Of a DNA stretch of 64,000 nucleotides, positions 9,890-18,665 are shown one piece after another. The DNA comes from Variovorax gossypii (GTDB taxonomy: Bacteria > Pseudomonadota > Gammaproteobacteria > Burkholderiales > Burkholderiaceae_C). The stretch spans positions 496,001 through 560,000 of the forward strand of contig NZ_RXOE01000002.1 in assembly GCF_003965815.1 (NCBI RefSeq). Direction: 5' to 3'. The translations under genes and the position numbers were made by a program. The notes under the pieces were generated by a model. That model had not been told where the DNA came from. It saw only the letters and a list, made by a program, of their open reading frames with translations, and searched no databases. How positions within the stretch are numbered: the stretch's first letter is position 1; every line of letters starts with the position of its first letter.

Positions 9890-10969
9890 ATGACGAGCAG
9901 CAGCTTTCTTTCCCTCCGCGGCATCGGAAAGTCCTTTGGCGCCACACGCGTGCTCGACGGCATCGATCTCGACATCGAGCCCGGCGAGTTCGTGTGCCTG
10001 CTCGGCCCCTCGGGCTGCGGCAAGACCACGCTGCTGCGCATCGTCTGCGGCATCGAGCGTGCCGACAGCGGCCAGATCCTGCTCGGCGGCCAGGACATCG
10101 CCGGCCTGCCGCCAGCGGCGCGCGGCTTCGGCGTGGTGTTCCAGTCGTACGCGCTCTTTCCCAACCTGACGGCCGCACAGAACATCGCCTACGGCCTGCA
10201 TCCCACGGGCGCGCTGGCCCGCGAGATGGCCAAGCGCTCGCGCGAGATGCTCGACCTGGTCGGGCTGGCCGCGCATGCCGACAAGTACCCCGTGCAGCTC
10301 TCGGGCGGCCAGCAGCAGCGCATCGCGCTGGCCCGTGCGCTCGCGCCCAATCCGCGCCTGCTGCTGCTCGACGAGCCGCTCTCCGCGCTCGACGCGCAGG
10401 TGCGCGCCACGCTGCGCAGCGAGATCCGCGCGCTGCAGAAGCGCCTGGGCATCGTCACCATCATGGTCACGCACGACCAGGAAGAAGCCCTCTCGATGGC
10501 CGACCGCGTCGTGCTCATGCACAACGGCCGCATCGAGCAGGCCGGCACGCCCGACGAGCTCTATCGCCAGCCGCGCACCCGCTTCGTGGCGGGCTTCGTG
10601 GGCCGCATGAATATGCTGCCCGCCACGGTGCTGGCCGACGGCAAGGTGCGCGTGCGCGACAGCGAGCTGCTGTGCGCGCCCGGCAACCTCAGCATCGGCT
10701 CGCAGGCCACGGTGGGCATCCGTCCCGAGCACGTGGTGGTGAAGCGCTTCGGTACCGAGCTCGGCGCCAACAGCTTCGCCGCGCGCCTGCTCGACACCGA
10801 GTTCTTCGGCAACCGCACGTCGGCCCGGCTGGCCTGCGAGCCGCTGGGCATCGAGATCGAAGCCGAGCTGCCCGCCGATGCCCGCAGCGGCGGCGACGAG
10901 CCGCTGGTGCCCAGCAGCATGGTCCACATCCAGCTGCCTTTGAACGCGCTGTCGGTCCTGGCGCATTGA
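9890..10969 (+). CDS. phnT: 2-aminoethylphosphonate ABC transporter ATPase
   Basis: A 359-aa importer ATPase. Walker A GPSGCGKTT at 39-47, Q-loop VFQSYALFPN, signature LSGGQQQR, Walker B LLLLDEPLSALD, and a C-terminal TOBE-type domain of about 110 residues typical of the CUT1/iron/spermidine branch. Powers the permease encoded 2 bp downstream. Context with PhnS2 and PhnX supports AEP uptake. Confidence 0.9.
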   Translation: MTSSSFLSLRGIGKSFGATRVLDGIDLDIEPGEFVCLLGPSGCGKTTLLRIVCGIERADSGQILLGGQDIAGLPPAARGFGVVFQSYALFPNLTAAQNIAYGLHPTGALAREMAKRSREMLDLVGLAAHADKYPVQLSGGQQQRIALARALAPNPRLLLLDEPLSALDAQVRATLRSEIRALQKRLGIVTIMVTHDQEEALSMADRVVLMHNGRIEQAGTPDELYRQPRTRFVAGFVGRMNMLPATVLADGKVRVRDSELLCAPGNLSIGSQATVGIRPEHVVVKRFGTELGANSFAARLLDTEFFGNRTSARLACEPLGIEIEAELPADARSGGDEPLVPSSMVHIQLPLNALSVLAH

Positions 10970-10971
10970 GC

Positions 10972-12687
10972 ATGAGCAGTTCTCCCGACGCCATCGCCGT
11001 CGCGCCGGTGGTGGCGATGCGCCGCAGCACCTTCGACCGCGAGCGCTGGCTGACGGGCGCCGCCGTGCTGCTGGTCGTGCTGCTGCTGGTGGTGATCGTC
11101 GCGCTGCCCGTCGGCGCACTGGTCGGCCAGAGCTTCTTCGATCGAGAGGGCGCCTTCGTCGGCCTTGCCAACTTCGCGCGCTACCTCGAGAACCCGGCGC
11201 TGGTGCAGTCGGCATTCAACAGCGTGGGGCTCGCGGCGATCAGCGCGGTGATCTGCACCGCCATCGCCTACGTTTATGCCTACGGGCTTACGCTGTCCTG
11301 CATGCCGGCCAAGGGCGTGCTGCGCGCGGTGGCGCTGATGCCGCTGCTCGCGCCTTCGCTGCTTCCCGCGATCAGCCTCGTCTACCTGTTCGGCAACCAG
11401 GGCCTGTTCAAGGGGCTGCTGGGCGATGTGTCGATCTACGGCCCGCTGGGCATCGTGCTCGGCTCGGTGTTCTGGACGCTGCCGCATGCGCTGCTGATCC
11501 TCACCACCGCCATGGCCACTTCCGACGGCCGGCTCTACGAGGCCGCGCAGACGCTGGGCGCCTCGCGCTGGCGCATCTTCCGCACGGTGACGCTGCCTTC
11601 CTCACGTTACGGCCTCATCGTGGCCGCGATGGTGGTGTTCGTGCTGGTCGTCACCGACTTCGGCGTGCCGAAGGTGGTGGGCGGCCAGACCGGCGTGCTC
11701 GCCACCGACATCTACAAGCAGGTGGTCGGGCAGCAGAACTTCCAGATGGGCGCGGTGGTCGGTCTCGTGCTGCTGATTCCCGCCGTGCTGTCCTTCCTCG
11801 TCGAGCGCCATGTGCGCGGCAGGCAGGCAGCGGCGCTGTCGGCACGCGCCACGCCCTACCACCCCGAACCCGTGAAGACGCGCGACCGCGTGCTGCTGGC
11901 GTTCTGCGTGCTCACGGCCCTCGCCATCCTCGTGATGATCGGCATGGCGGTGTTCGCGTCGCTGGCCACCTACTGGCCCTACAACCTCGTGCCGTCGTTC
12001 AAGAACTACGACTTCAGCAACATGGACGGCGGCGGCTGGGGCAGCTACTTCAACTCGCTGCGCATGGCCGTGTGCGCGGCGGTGGCGGGCGCGCTCGTCA
12101 CCTTCGTATCAGCCTACTTCGTCGAGAAGCCGCGCCACTTCGGGCTGCTGCGCGAGCTGCTCAACCTGCTGGCCAACCTGCCGCTGGCGGTGCCGGGGCT
12201 GGTGCTGGGCGTGGGCTACATCTTCTTCTTCATCTCGCCCTCGAACCCGCTGCGCGCCATCTACGGCAGCATGACCATCCTCGTCATCTGCACGGTGGCG
12301 CATTTCTTCTCGGTGGCGCATCTCACCTCGCTCACCGCGCTGCGCCAGCTCGACCGCGAGTACGAGCTGGTGTCGGAATCGATGGGCGTGCCGTTCTGGC
12401 ACACGCTGTGGCGCGTGCACCTGCCGGTGGCGCTGCCCACCGTGCTCAATGTGGGCGGCTATTTCTTCGTGAACGCGATGACCACCGTGTCTGCCGTCGT
12501 GTTCCTCTACTCGCCGCAGACCACCCTCGCCGCCATCGCCGTGCTCAACATGGACGACGCCGGCGATGTGGCGCCCGCTGCCGCCATGGCTTCGCTGATC
12601 ATGCTCACCGCCGCCATCGGCCGGGGCCTGTTCGCGCTGGCGGGGCATTGGGCACTCAAGCGCACACAGACCTGGAGACATCGTTGA
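10972..12687 (+). CDS. phnU2: 2-aminoethylphosphonate ABC transporter permease, two fused halves
   Basis: A 571-aa inner-membrane protein made of two tandem permease halves, about 12 helices, each with an EAA-type loop (EAAQTLGASRWRIFRTVTLP in the first half and SESMGVPFWHTLWRVHLP in the second). This fused layout is the PhnU2 type of AEP permease. The ATG at 10972 follows the ATPase stop by two bases, and its own TGA overlaps the TTG start of the following oxidoreductase gene, so the operon is tightly coupled. Confidence 0.88.
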   Translation: MSSSPDAIAVAPVVAMRRSTFDRERWLTGAAVLLVVLLLVVIVALPVGALVGQSFFDREGAFVGLANFARYLENPALVQSAFNSVGLAAISAVICTAIAYVYAYGLTLSCMPAKGVLRAVALMPLLAPSLLPAISLVYLFGNQGLFKGLLGDVSIYGPLGIVLGSVFWTLPHALLILTTAMATSDGRLYEAAQTLGASRWRIFRTVTLPSSRYGLIVAAMVVFVLVVTDFGVPKVVGGQTGVLATDIYKQVVGQQNFQMGAVVGLVLLIPAVLSFLVERHVRGRQAAALSARATPYHPEPVKTRDRVLLAFCVLTALAILVMIGMAVFASLATYWPYNLVPSFKNYDFSNMDGGGWGSYFNSLRMAVCAAVAGALVTFVSAYFVEKPRHFGLLRELLNLLANLPLAVPGLVLGVGYIFFFISPSNPLRAIYGSMTILVICTVAHFFSVAHLTSLTALRQLDREYELVSESMGVPFWHTLWRVHLPVALPTVLNVGGYFFVNAMTTVSAVVFLYSPQTTLAAIAVLNMDDAGDVAPAAAMASLIMLTAAIGRGLFALAGHWALKRTQTWRHR

Positions 12688-13829
12688 CAAGCGCAACCCC
12701 GCAAGCAAGCAATCCTGACAGTTTCGACCTCATCGTGGTCGGCGCCGGCATCGTCGGCCTGGCCCATGCTTACACCGCCGTGCAGCGCGGCCTCAAGGTC
12801 TGCGTGATCGAGCGCGACGCGGCCGCCATCGGCGCGTCGATCCGCAACTTCGGCTTCATCACCATCACCGGCCAGGCGCCGGGCGACATGTGGCGCCGCG
12901 CCATGCATGCACGCGGCGTGTGGAACGAGGTGGCACCGCAGGCCGGCATCGAGGTCGTGCACCGCAACCTGTGGCTCGCGGCTTATCGCCCGGAGGCGCA
13001 CGACGTGCTCGAAGCCTTCATGCGCACGCCGATGGGCAAGGGCTGCGAACTGCTCGATGCCGCTGACGCGCAGGCCAGGGAGCCCGCGCTGAGCCTTGCA
13101 GATGCGCGCTCGGTGCTCTTCAGCCCGCATGAGCTGCGCGTCGAATCGCGCACCGCCATCGGCTTGCTCACGAAGTGGCTGGCCGAGGCGCACGGCGTGA
13201 CCTTCCGCTTCGGCGAAACCGTGCACGAGGTGGAAACGCCGCGCGTGCGCACCTCGCGCGGCACGCTGCACGCGGAGCGCGTGGTGGTCTGCACCAACAC
13301 CGACCTGCACGGCCTTTTTGCCGATCGCATCGCCGCGCACGACCTCACGCTGTGCCGCCTGCAGATGCTGCGCGTGAAGCCCGAGGCAGGGTTCCGCCTG
13401 CCGGGCTCGGTGATGATGGACCTGAGCCTCGCGCGCTACGAGGGCTACAGCACGCTGCCCGAAGCCGCCGCGCTGCGCGCGCGCCTGGAGCAGGAAGAGG
13501 CCGCGTCGCTCGCGCACGGCATCCACCTGATCGTGGTGCAGAGCGCCGACGGCTCGCTGGTGGTCGGAGATTCGCACCACTACGCCGACGCGCCCGAGCC
13601 CTTCGCGATGGAGGAGGTCGACCAGCTCATCCTGCGCCACCTGCGCAGCACGTTGAACCTCGAATCCGCGCAGATCGTCGAGCGCTGGACGGGCGTGTAC
13701 CCTTCGTCGAAGACCACGCCCTGCGTGATCGACGCGCCCGACGACGCCACGCGGCTGGTGCTGGTCACCAGCGGCAGCGGCGCGAGCACCGGCTTCGGCA
13801 TCGCGCACGACGTCTTCAATGCATGGTGA
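12684..13829 (+). CDS. FAD-dependent oxidoreductase of phosphonate operons (TIGR03364 type)
   Basis: A 381-aa DAO-type flavoprotein: Rossmann motif VVGAGIVGLAHAY near residue 22, IERD at the end of the second strand, and the FAD-closing GSGASTGFGIAHD near the C-terminus. It resembles the flavin amine oxidases that recur in phosphonate operons and that can oxidise AEP or N-methyl-AEP to phosphonoacetaldehyde, the PhnX substrate. Since no PhnW transaminase gene is in the cluster, this enzyme is the likely supplier (inference). The TTG start at 12684 overlaps the permease stop by four bases and has GGAGA just upstream; no in-frame ATG is near. Confidence 0.85.
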   Translation: MTSATPQASNPDSFDLIVVGAGIVGLAHAYTAVQRGLKVCVIERDAAAIGASIRNFGFITITGQAPGDMWRRAMHARGVWNEVAPQAGIEVVHRNLWLAAYRPEAHDVLEAFMRTPMGKGCELLDAADAQAREPALSLADARSVLFSPHELRVESRTAIGLLTKWLAEAHGVTFRFGETVHEVETPRVRTSRGTLHAERVVVCTNTDLHGLFADRIAAHDLTLCRLQMLRVKPEAGFRLPGSVMMDLSLARYEGYSTLPEAAALRARLEQEEAASLAHGIHLIVVQSADGSLVVGDSHHYADAPEPFAMEEVDQLILRHLRSTLNLESAQIVERWTGVYPSSKTTPCVIDAPDDATRLVLVTSGSGASTGFGIAHDVFNAW

Positions 13830-13878
13830 CCTCCGGACCGCCGCAACCTTTTCAGCCAGCCACTCACACTCCGCCGCC

Positions 13879-14712
13879 ATGAACGCCCACAACCACTCGC
13901 AACTCAAGGCCGTCGTCTTCGACTGGGCCGGCACCATCCTCGACTTCGGCTCCTGCGCGCCCATGGGCGCCTTCGTGAAGCTGTTCGAGCAGTTCGGCGT
14001 CGACATCACCATCGCCGAGGCGCGCGGCCCGATGGGCATGGCCAAGTGGGATCACATCAAGGCGCTGGGCACGCTGCCGCGCATCGCCGCGCAATGGGAA
14101 GCGAAGCACGGCCACGCCTTCAACGACGCCGACGTCGACAGGCTCTACGAGGTGTTCACGCCGATGAACGCGGCCAGCGTGCGCGACCATGCCGACTTCA
14201 TTCCCGGCGCGCTCGCGGCGGTGAAGGCGGCGCGCGAGCGCGGCCTGAAGATCGGCTCCACCACCGGCTACAACCGCCCGATCATGGAAGTGGTCGTGCC
14301 CATCGCCGCGGCCGGCGGCTACTCGCCCGACAACCTCGTGTGCGCCGGCGACCTGGCCGAAGGCCGCCCGTCGCCGCTCATGATGTACCGCTGCTTCGCC
14401 GACCTCGGCGTGTGGCCGCCGCACACCGTGGTGAAGGTCGACGACACCGGCGTCGGCCTGCAGGAAGGCCTCAACGCCGGCACCTGGGCCGTGGGCCTCG
14501 CGGTCAGCGGCAACGCCAACGGCCTCACGCTGGCCGAGTGGCAGGCGCTCGACGAAGCGCAGCAGCAGGAGCGCCGCGCGCGCGCCACCGCCGACCTCGA
14601 AGCAGCCGGCGCGCACTACGTGATCGACAGCGTGGCTGATCTGCCGCAGGTGCTGGAAGACATCGAGCGCCGCCTGCAGGCTGGAGAGCGGCCCGCCGCT
14701 ACTGCCGCCTGA
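13879..14712 (+). CDS. phnX: Phosphonoacetaldehyde hydrolase (phosphonatase)
   Basis: A 277-aa HAD-superfamily enzyme that cleaves the C-P bond of phosphonoacetaldehyde to acetaldehyde and phosphate. The nucleophile is D15 in VVFDWAGT, and the Schiff-base lysine of the cap is K56 in MGMAKWDHI, the diagnostic feature of phosphonatase. Loops with GSTTGYNRP and VKVDDTGVGLQEG complete the active site. Last gene of the AEP operon. The ATG at 13879 fits the family N-terminus; an ATG at 13819, which overlaps the preceding stop, would add 20 unconserved residues and cannot be excluded. Confidence 0.95.
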   Translation: MNAHNHSQLKAVVFDWAGTILDFGSCAPMGAFVKLFEQFGVDITIAEARGPMGMAKWDHIKALGTLPRIAAQWEAKHGHAFNDADVDRLYEVFTPMNAASVRDHADFIPGALAAVKAARERGLKIGSTTGYNRPIMEVVVPIAAAGGYSPDNLVCAGDLAEGRPSPLMMYRCFADLGVWPPHTVVKVDDTGVGLQEGLNAGTWAVGLAVSGNANGLTLAEWQALDEAQQQERRARATADLEAAGAHYVIDSVADLPQVLEDIERRLQAGERPAATAA

Positions 14713-14767
14713 GCGACGAAGAGAAAGCGGCAGCGTCCGACTTGACGCGCCGCCTCGCGGGCCTAGC

Positions 14768-14920
14768 ATGGCTCGCATGCGAAGCACAGCCTTTGTCCTT
14801 CTCTTCTGCCTCGGCCTGCTGACGGCCGCGTGCGACGAAAAGCCGACGAAGCCCGGCGTGCCGGTGCCCAAGGCTTCGACGAGCATCGTCGCCGCGCCTG
14901 CGTTGGTCGCGCATCGTTGA
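14768..14920 (+). CDS. Small secreted lipoprotein
   Basis: Fifty residues from the ATG at 14768 or 47 from the ATG at 14777. It has a short basic n-region (MRS), a hydrophobic core (AFVLLFCLGLL) and a lipobox-like TAAC, followed by a polar tail rich in K, P and T (CDEKPTKPGVPVPK). It is likely to be an outer- or inner-membrane anchored peptide of unknown role. A TTGACG / TAGCAT pair with 16-bp spacing (14742-14769) ends just before the second ATG, so transcription might begin almost at that start. No strong ribosome-binding site is visible. Confidence 0.55.
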   Translation: MARMRSTAFVLLFCLGLLTAACDEKPTKPGVPVPKASTSIVAAPALVAHR

Positions 14921-15014
14921 GCGCAAGCCGCTCCTGACGGTGGTCCGGCACCACCGGGCTCCTCGCTTGTCTCGCGTTTCCGCGCCAGGGGGTATCCTCG
15001 CCGCGGAGAAAACA

Positions 15015-16289
15015 ATGACGACAAACGAGACAACCACCCACCAGCACCAGCCCGATTCACGCTACGCTATGGTGCGCCTCGGCCTCACGCTGCTGATCAT
15101 GACGGTCGGCAGCAGCGGCATGTACGTGGTGTCGGTGATGCTGCCGGCGGTGCAGGCAGAGTTCGGCGTGGCGCGCGCCGATGCCTCGCTGCCCTACACG
15201 CTGCTGATGCTGGGCTTCGGCTTCGGCGGCGTGCTGATGGGCAAGCTGGCGGACCGCATCGGCGTGATGAAGCCGCTGCTGATGGGGGCGGTCTTCCTGG
15301 GCGCGGGCTATGTCGCCACGGGCTTTTCCAGTGGCATCGTCAGCTTCACCATCGCGCAGGCATTGCTGGTCGGCCTGCTCGGCAGCTCGGTGGCCTTCGC
15401 GCCGCTGGTGGCCGACACCTCGCTTTGGTTCGTCAAGCGGCGCGGCATTGCGGTCGCAGTGTGCGCGAGCGGCAACTACCTGGCGGGCGCTGTATGGCCG
15501 CCGATCGCGCAGCACTTCGTCGAAACGGTGGGCTGGCGCCAGACCTACATCGGCATGGGCATCTTCTGCGGCGTGACGATGGCGCTGCTGGCCATGTTCT
15601 TTCGCGCACGGCCACCTGCGCTGGTCGTGGCGGCACCGGCCAACGCGGCAGCGGGCACCGTGGCTGCGCGCGACATGACGCGCCCCTTCGGCCTGAGCAT
15701 GGGCACGGCGCAGGGCCTGCTGTGCGTGGCCGGCGTGGCCTGCTGCGTTGCCATGGCGATGCCGCAGGTGCACATCGTGGCCTACTGCGGCGACCTGGGC
15801 TACGGACCGGCGCAGGGCGCGATCATGCTGTCGCTGATGCTGGGCTTCGGCATCGTGAGCCGGCTGGTGTCGGGCGCCATCTGCGACCGCATCGGCGGGC
15901 TGCGCACGCTGTTGCTGGGCGGCGTGCTGCAGTGCGTGGCGCTGCTGCTGTTCCTGCCTTTCGACGGGCTGGTGCCGCTCTACGTGATCTCGGCGCTGTT
16001 CGGGCTGTTTCAGGGCGGCATCGTGCCGTCGTACGCGATCATCGTGCGCGAGCACTTCCCGCCGAAGGAAGCGGGCGGACGCGTGGGCACGGTGCTGATG
16101 TTCACGCTCTTCGGCATGGCGCTGGGCGGCTGGATGTCGGGCAAGGTGTTCGACCTCACGGGCAGCTACCACGCGGCCTTCATCAACGGCATCGGCTGGA
16201 ACCTGGTGAACGTGAGCATCGCGTCCTTCCTGCTGTTCAGGACGCTTCGGCGATCAGGCGGCCGAGTGTTTGCATTGCCTGCTCGCTGA
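15015..16289 (+). CDS. Major facilitator superfamily transporter
   Basis: A 424-aa carrier with 12 predicted helices. MFS signature GKLADRIGVMKPLL between helices 2 and 3 and its counterpart CDRIGGLRTLLL between helices 8 and 9. The overall style (SLWFVKRRGIA, GFGIVSRLVSG) is that of the oxalate/formate antiporter and monocarboxylate group, but the substrate is not assigned. Start at ATG 15015 has CGGAGAA upstream. Its 3' end overlaps the tail of the convergent MocR pseudogene by 53 nt. Confidence 0.85.
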   Translation: MTTNETTTHQHQPDSRYAMVRLGLTLLIMTVGSSGMYVVSVMLPAVQAEFGVARADASLPYTLLMLGFGFGGVLMGKLADRIGVMKPLLMGAVFLGAGYVATGFSSGIVSFTIAQALLVGLLGSSVAFAPLVADTSLWFVKRRGIAVAVCASGNYLAGAVWPPIAQHFVETVGWRQTYIGMGIFCGVTMALLAMFFRARPPALVVAAPANAAAGTVAARDMTRPFGLSMGTAQGLLCVAGVACCVAMAMPQVHIVAYCGDLGYGPAQGAIMLSLMLGFGIVSRLVSGAICDRIGGLRTLLLGGVLQCVALLLFLPFDGLVPLYVISALFGLFQGGIVPSYAIIVREHFPPKEAGGRVGTVLMFTLFGMALGGWMSGKVFDLTGSYHAAFINGIGWNLVNVSIASFLLFRTLRRSGGRVFALPAR

Positions 16290-17655
16290 CCGCGTCCCAT
16301 GGGTGGCCGTAGTTCAGCCTGAGGCAGTTGGAGAAGGCGCGCGTGGCCGAGAAGATCGGACCCGGCGCGACGCTGATGCCGAGTTCCAGCGCCTTGCGGT
16401 GGATCTCCAGCGCGTTCGCCGGAGCCGGCAGCTCGACCCACAGGAAGTACCCGCCCAGCGGCCGCGTCGCGCGCGTGCCCGGCGGAAAGTAGTGCCCCAC
16501 GGCCTGCGCGAAGCTGGCCTGCTGCACTGCCAACGTCTGGCGCAACTTGCGCAGGTGCTTGTCGAGCCCGCCCTTCTCGAGATAGCCCGCGAGCGCGAGC
16601 TGCGCCGGCGCCGAGGTGCTCAGCGTGCTCGACAGCTTCTGTCGCGCGACCTTGCGCGCGAAGCGGCCGGCCGAGGTCTAGCCGATGCGATAGCCCGGCG
16701 CCAGGCACTTCGAGAACGAGGAGCAGTGCAGCACCAGCCCCTGCGTGTCGAAGGCCTTGGCCGGCGGGGGGCGCCGCTCGCCGAAGTAGAGCTCGGCGTA
16801 CACGTCGTCCTCGATCAGCGGCAACTGGTGCCGTGCCAGCAGCTCCACCAGCGCCTTCTTCTTCGCATCGGACATCAGGCTGCCGAGCGGGTTCTGGAAG
16901 GTGGTCATCAACCAGCATGCGGTGGGCTTGTGCGCCGCGATGGCCTGCTCCAATGCTTCGAGATCGATGCCTTCGCCCGGGTGCGTCGGCACCTCGACGG
17001 CGCGCAGGCCCATGCGCTCCAGTGCCTGCAGCGCCGCGTAGAAGGTGGGCGACTCGACGATCACCGCGTCGCCCGGCCGCGTGACTGCCGAGAGGCAGAG
17101 GTTGAGCGCTTCCAGCGCGCCGTTGGTGACGACGATCTCCTCCGCCGGCACCGTCATCCCGTCGGCCAGGTAGCGCAGCGCGATCTGCCGGCGCAGCGCC
17201 GCGCTGCCGGGCGTGAGGTCGTCCACCGTGCTCCACGGGTCGAGCGACCTGGCGCTTGCGGCCATGAACTGCCCGAGCCGTGCCAGCGGAAACAGCAGCG
17301 GGCTCGGAAAGGCCGAGCCGAAGGGCACGACCTTGCGCGACATGCTGGCTTCGAGGATGTCGAACACCTGGTCGCTCACGTCGAGCGATTTCGGGCTGTC
17401 GTCGGGGCGCGAAGTGAGCGTGGATTCGGGTGGCGCATCGCGCAGGCCGCCGCCCGTGACGTAGTAGCCCGAGCGGTCGCGGGCCCGCACCAGGCCGCGC
17501 GCTTCGAGCAGGTAGTAGGCCTCGAACACCGTCGACGCGCTGACCCCTCGGCTCTGGCCGGTGTGGCGCACCGAAGGCAGGCGGTCGCCGGTCTTGAGGG
17601 TGCCGTTGCGGATCGAGGCCTCGATGTCGGCGGCCAGGGCTTCGTATCGCTTCAT
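16237..17655 (-). pseudogene. MocR/PdxR-type regulator interrupted by an in-frame TAG
   Basis: The frame spans 472 codons: an N-terminal GntR winged helix (DRLPSVRH, VSASTVFEAYYLLEARG, SGYYV) followed by a class I aminotransferase-like domain with the PLP lysine in SSFSKCLAPGYRIG. Right after RIG, codon 326 (16680-16678) is TAG. The family has tryptophan here (GW), so one TGG to TAG change explains it. Reading continues in frame to SGRF-type residues and a normal C-terminus ending LGRLIAEAS. A truncated 325-residue product would lack the end of the effector domain. It could be a real loss of function or a base-call error. It diverges from the DUF2970/cytochrome operon. Confidence 0.85.
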
Positions 17656-17685
17656 CGCGGAGTGTTCTTCATTCGGGGGCACTTT

Positions 17686-17720
17686 ATCTGCACCGGTCAA
17701 TTGGAGCGAATCTGCATCTG
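17686..17720. promoter_or_regulatory. Candidate MocR operator: direct ATCTGCA repeats
   Basis: Two exact ATCTGCA copies (17686-17692 and 17710-17716, 24 bp apart) plus a third partial ATCTG (17716-17720) lie in the 98-bp gap between the regulator and the DUF2970 gene. MocR-family proteins usually bind direct repeats in such divergent gaps, so autoregulation and control of the cytochrome operon are plausible. Confidence 0.4.
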
Positions 17721-17753
17721 TTTTTTCCGGCCGGCCTGGGCCACACTCGACCC

Positions 17754-17942
17754 ATGTCGAATCTCTTGCGCGCGCTGCGCGCCGTTCTCTGGAGTTTCAT
17801 CGGGCTGGGAGGCCGCCGGGCCGACGCCGAGAGGCGGACGGCGCAGGTCGGCATCCTGCCGCTGATCGGCGTGGCCCTCGTGATGGTGCTGCTGCTGATC
17901 GCGGGGCTGATCACGCTGGCGCACTACGTTGCCGGCACATGA
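17754..17942 (+). CDS. DUF2970 family small membrane protein
   Basis: A 62-aa protein with one membrane helix (ILPLIGVALVMVLLLIAGLI) preceded by a basic RAVLWSFIGL-GRRADAERR segment typical of DUF2970. Function unknown. The TGA overlaps the ATG of the following cytochrome gene (ATGA at 17939-17942), indicating translational coupling. Confidence 0.75.
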   Translation: MSNLLRALRAVLWSFIGLGGRRADAERRTAQVGILPLIGVALVMVLLLIAGLITLAHYVAGT

Positions 17943-18649
17943 AGAAGCGCGCGCTCAGGCTCCTCGCGCTCGGGCTGCTGCTTGCCGTGCAGGGCATGGC
18001 GAACGCGGCCACGCCCGCCACCGTACCCGACACCATCGAGCAGCGCGTGGCCGCCTGTATCGCCTGCCACGGCCGCGAGGGCGCGACCACCAACGCAGGC
18101 TACTTTCCGCGGCTGGCGGGCAAGCCGGCCGGCTACCTGTTCAACCAGCTGGTGAGCTTTCGCGACGGCCGTCGCTTCAACAGCGACATGGCGTACATGG
18201 TGCAGCACCTGTCGGACGCCTACCTGCGTGAGATGGCCGATTACTTCGCGGGGCTGCAGCTGCCGTATCCGCCCATTTCCCCCAACAGCGATGCCACGCC
18301 CGAGCAGCTCCAACGCGGCCGCCAGCTGGTGCGCGAAGGCGACGCCGCGCGCGGCATCCCCGCCTGCGTGCAGTGCCACGGCGCGGCGCTGACCGGCGTA
18401 CAGCCGGCCATCCCGGGGCTGCTGGGCCTGCCGCGGCTGTACGTGTCGTCGCAGCTCGGCGCCTGGCTCACGAAGGAGCGGCACGCGCCGGCGCCCGATT
18501 GCATGGCCGACATCGGCCGGCGCATGACCACCGCCGACATCAACGCCGTCGCGAGCTGGCTCGCCGTGCAGCCGATGCCGGTCGACACGAAACCCGCGGC
18601 CTCGCTGCCCGCGCCGCTGCCCATGACCTGCGGCGGCATGCCGAAGTGA
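17939..18649 (+). CDS. Diheme cytochrome c (c4-like)
   Basis: A 236-aa exported protein: Sec leader (MKKRALRLLALGLLLA, cleavage near ANAA), then two heme c sites CIACH and CVQCH, one in each half, as in cytochrome c4. It is a periplasmic electron carrier. It is coupled to DUF2970 upstream and followed 16 bp later by a triheme cytochrome, so the two cytochromes likely form one electron path. The dehydrogenase that feeds them is not in the window. Confidence 0.88.
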   Translation: MKKRALRLLALGLLLAVQGMANAATPATVPDTIEQRVAACIACHGREGATTNAGYFPRLAGKPAGYLFNQLVSFRDGRRFNSDMAYMVQHLSDAYLREMADYFAGLQLPYPPISPNSDATPEQLQRGRQLVREGDAARGIPACVQCHGAALTGVQPAIPGLLGLPRLYVSSQLGAWLTKERHAPAPDCMADIGRRMTTADINAVASWLAVQPMPVDTKPAASLPAPLPMTCGGMPK

Positions 18650-18665
18650 CGGAGCCGCGCCCATC

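Noticed and set aside
16678..16680. TAG read as pyrrolysine
   Set aside because: No pyrrolysine machinery is seen, the family residue is tryptophan, and a single TGG to TAG change is simpler.
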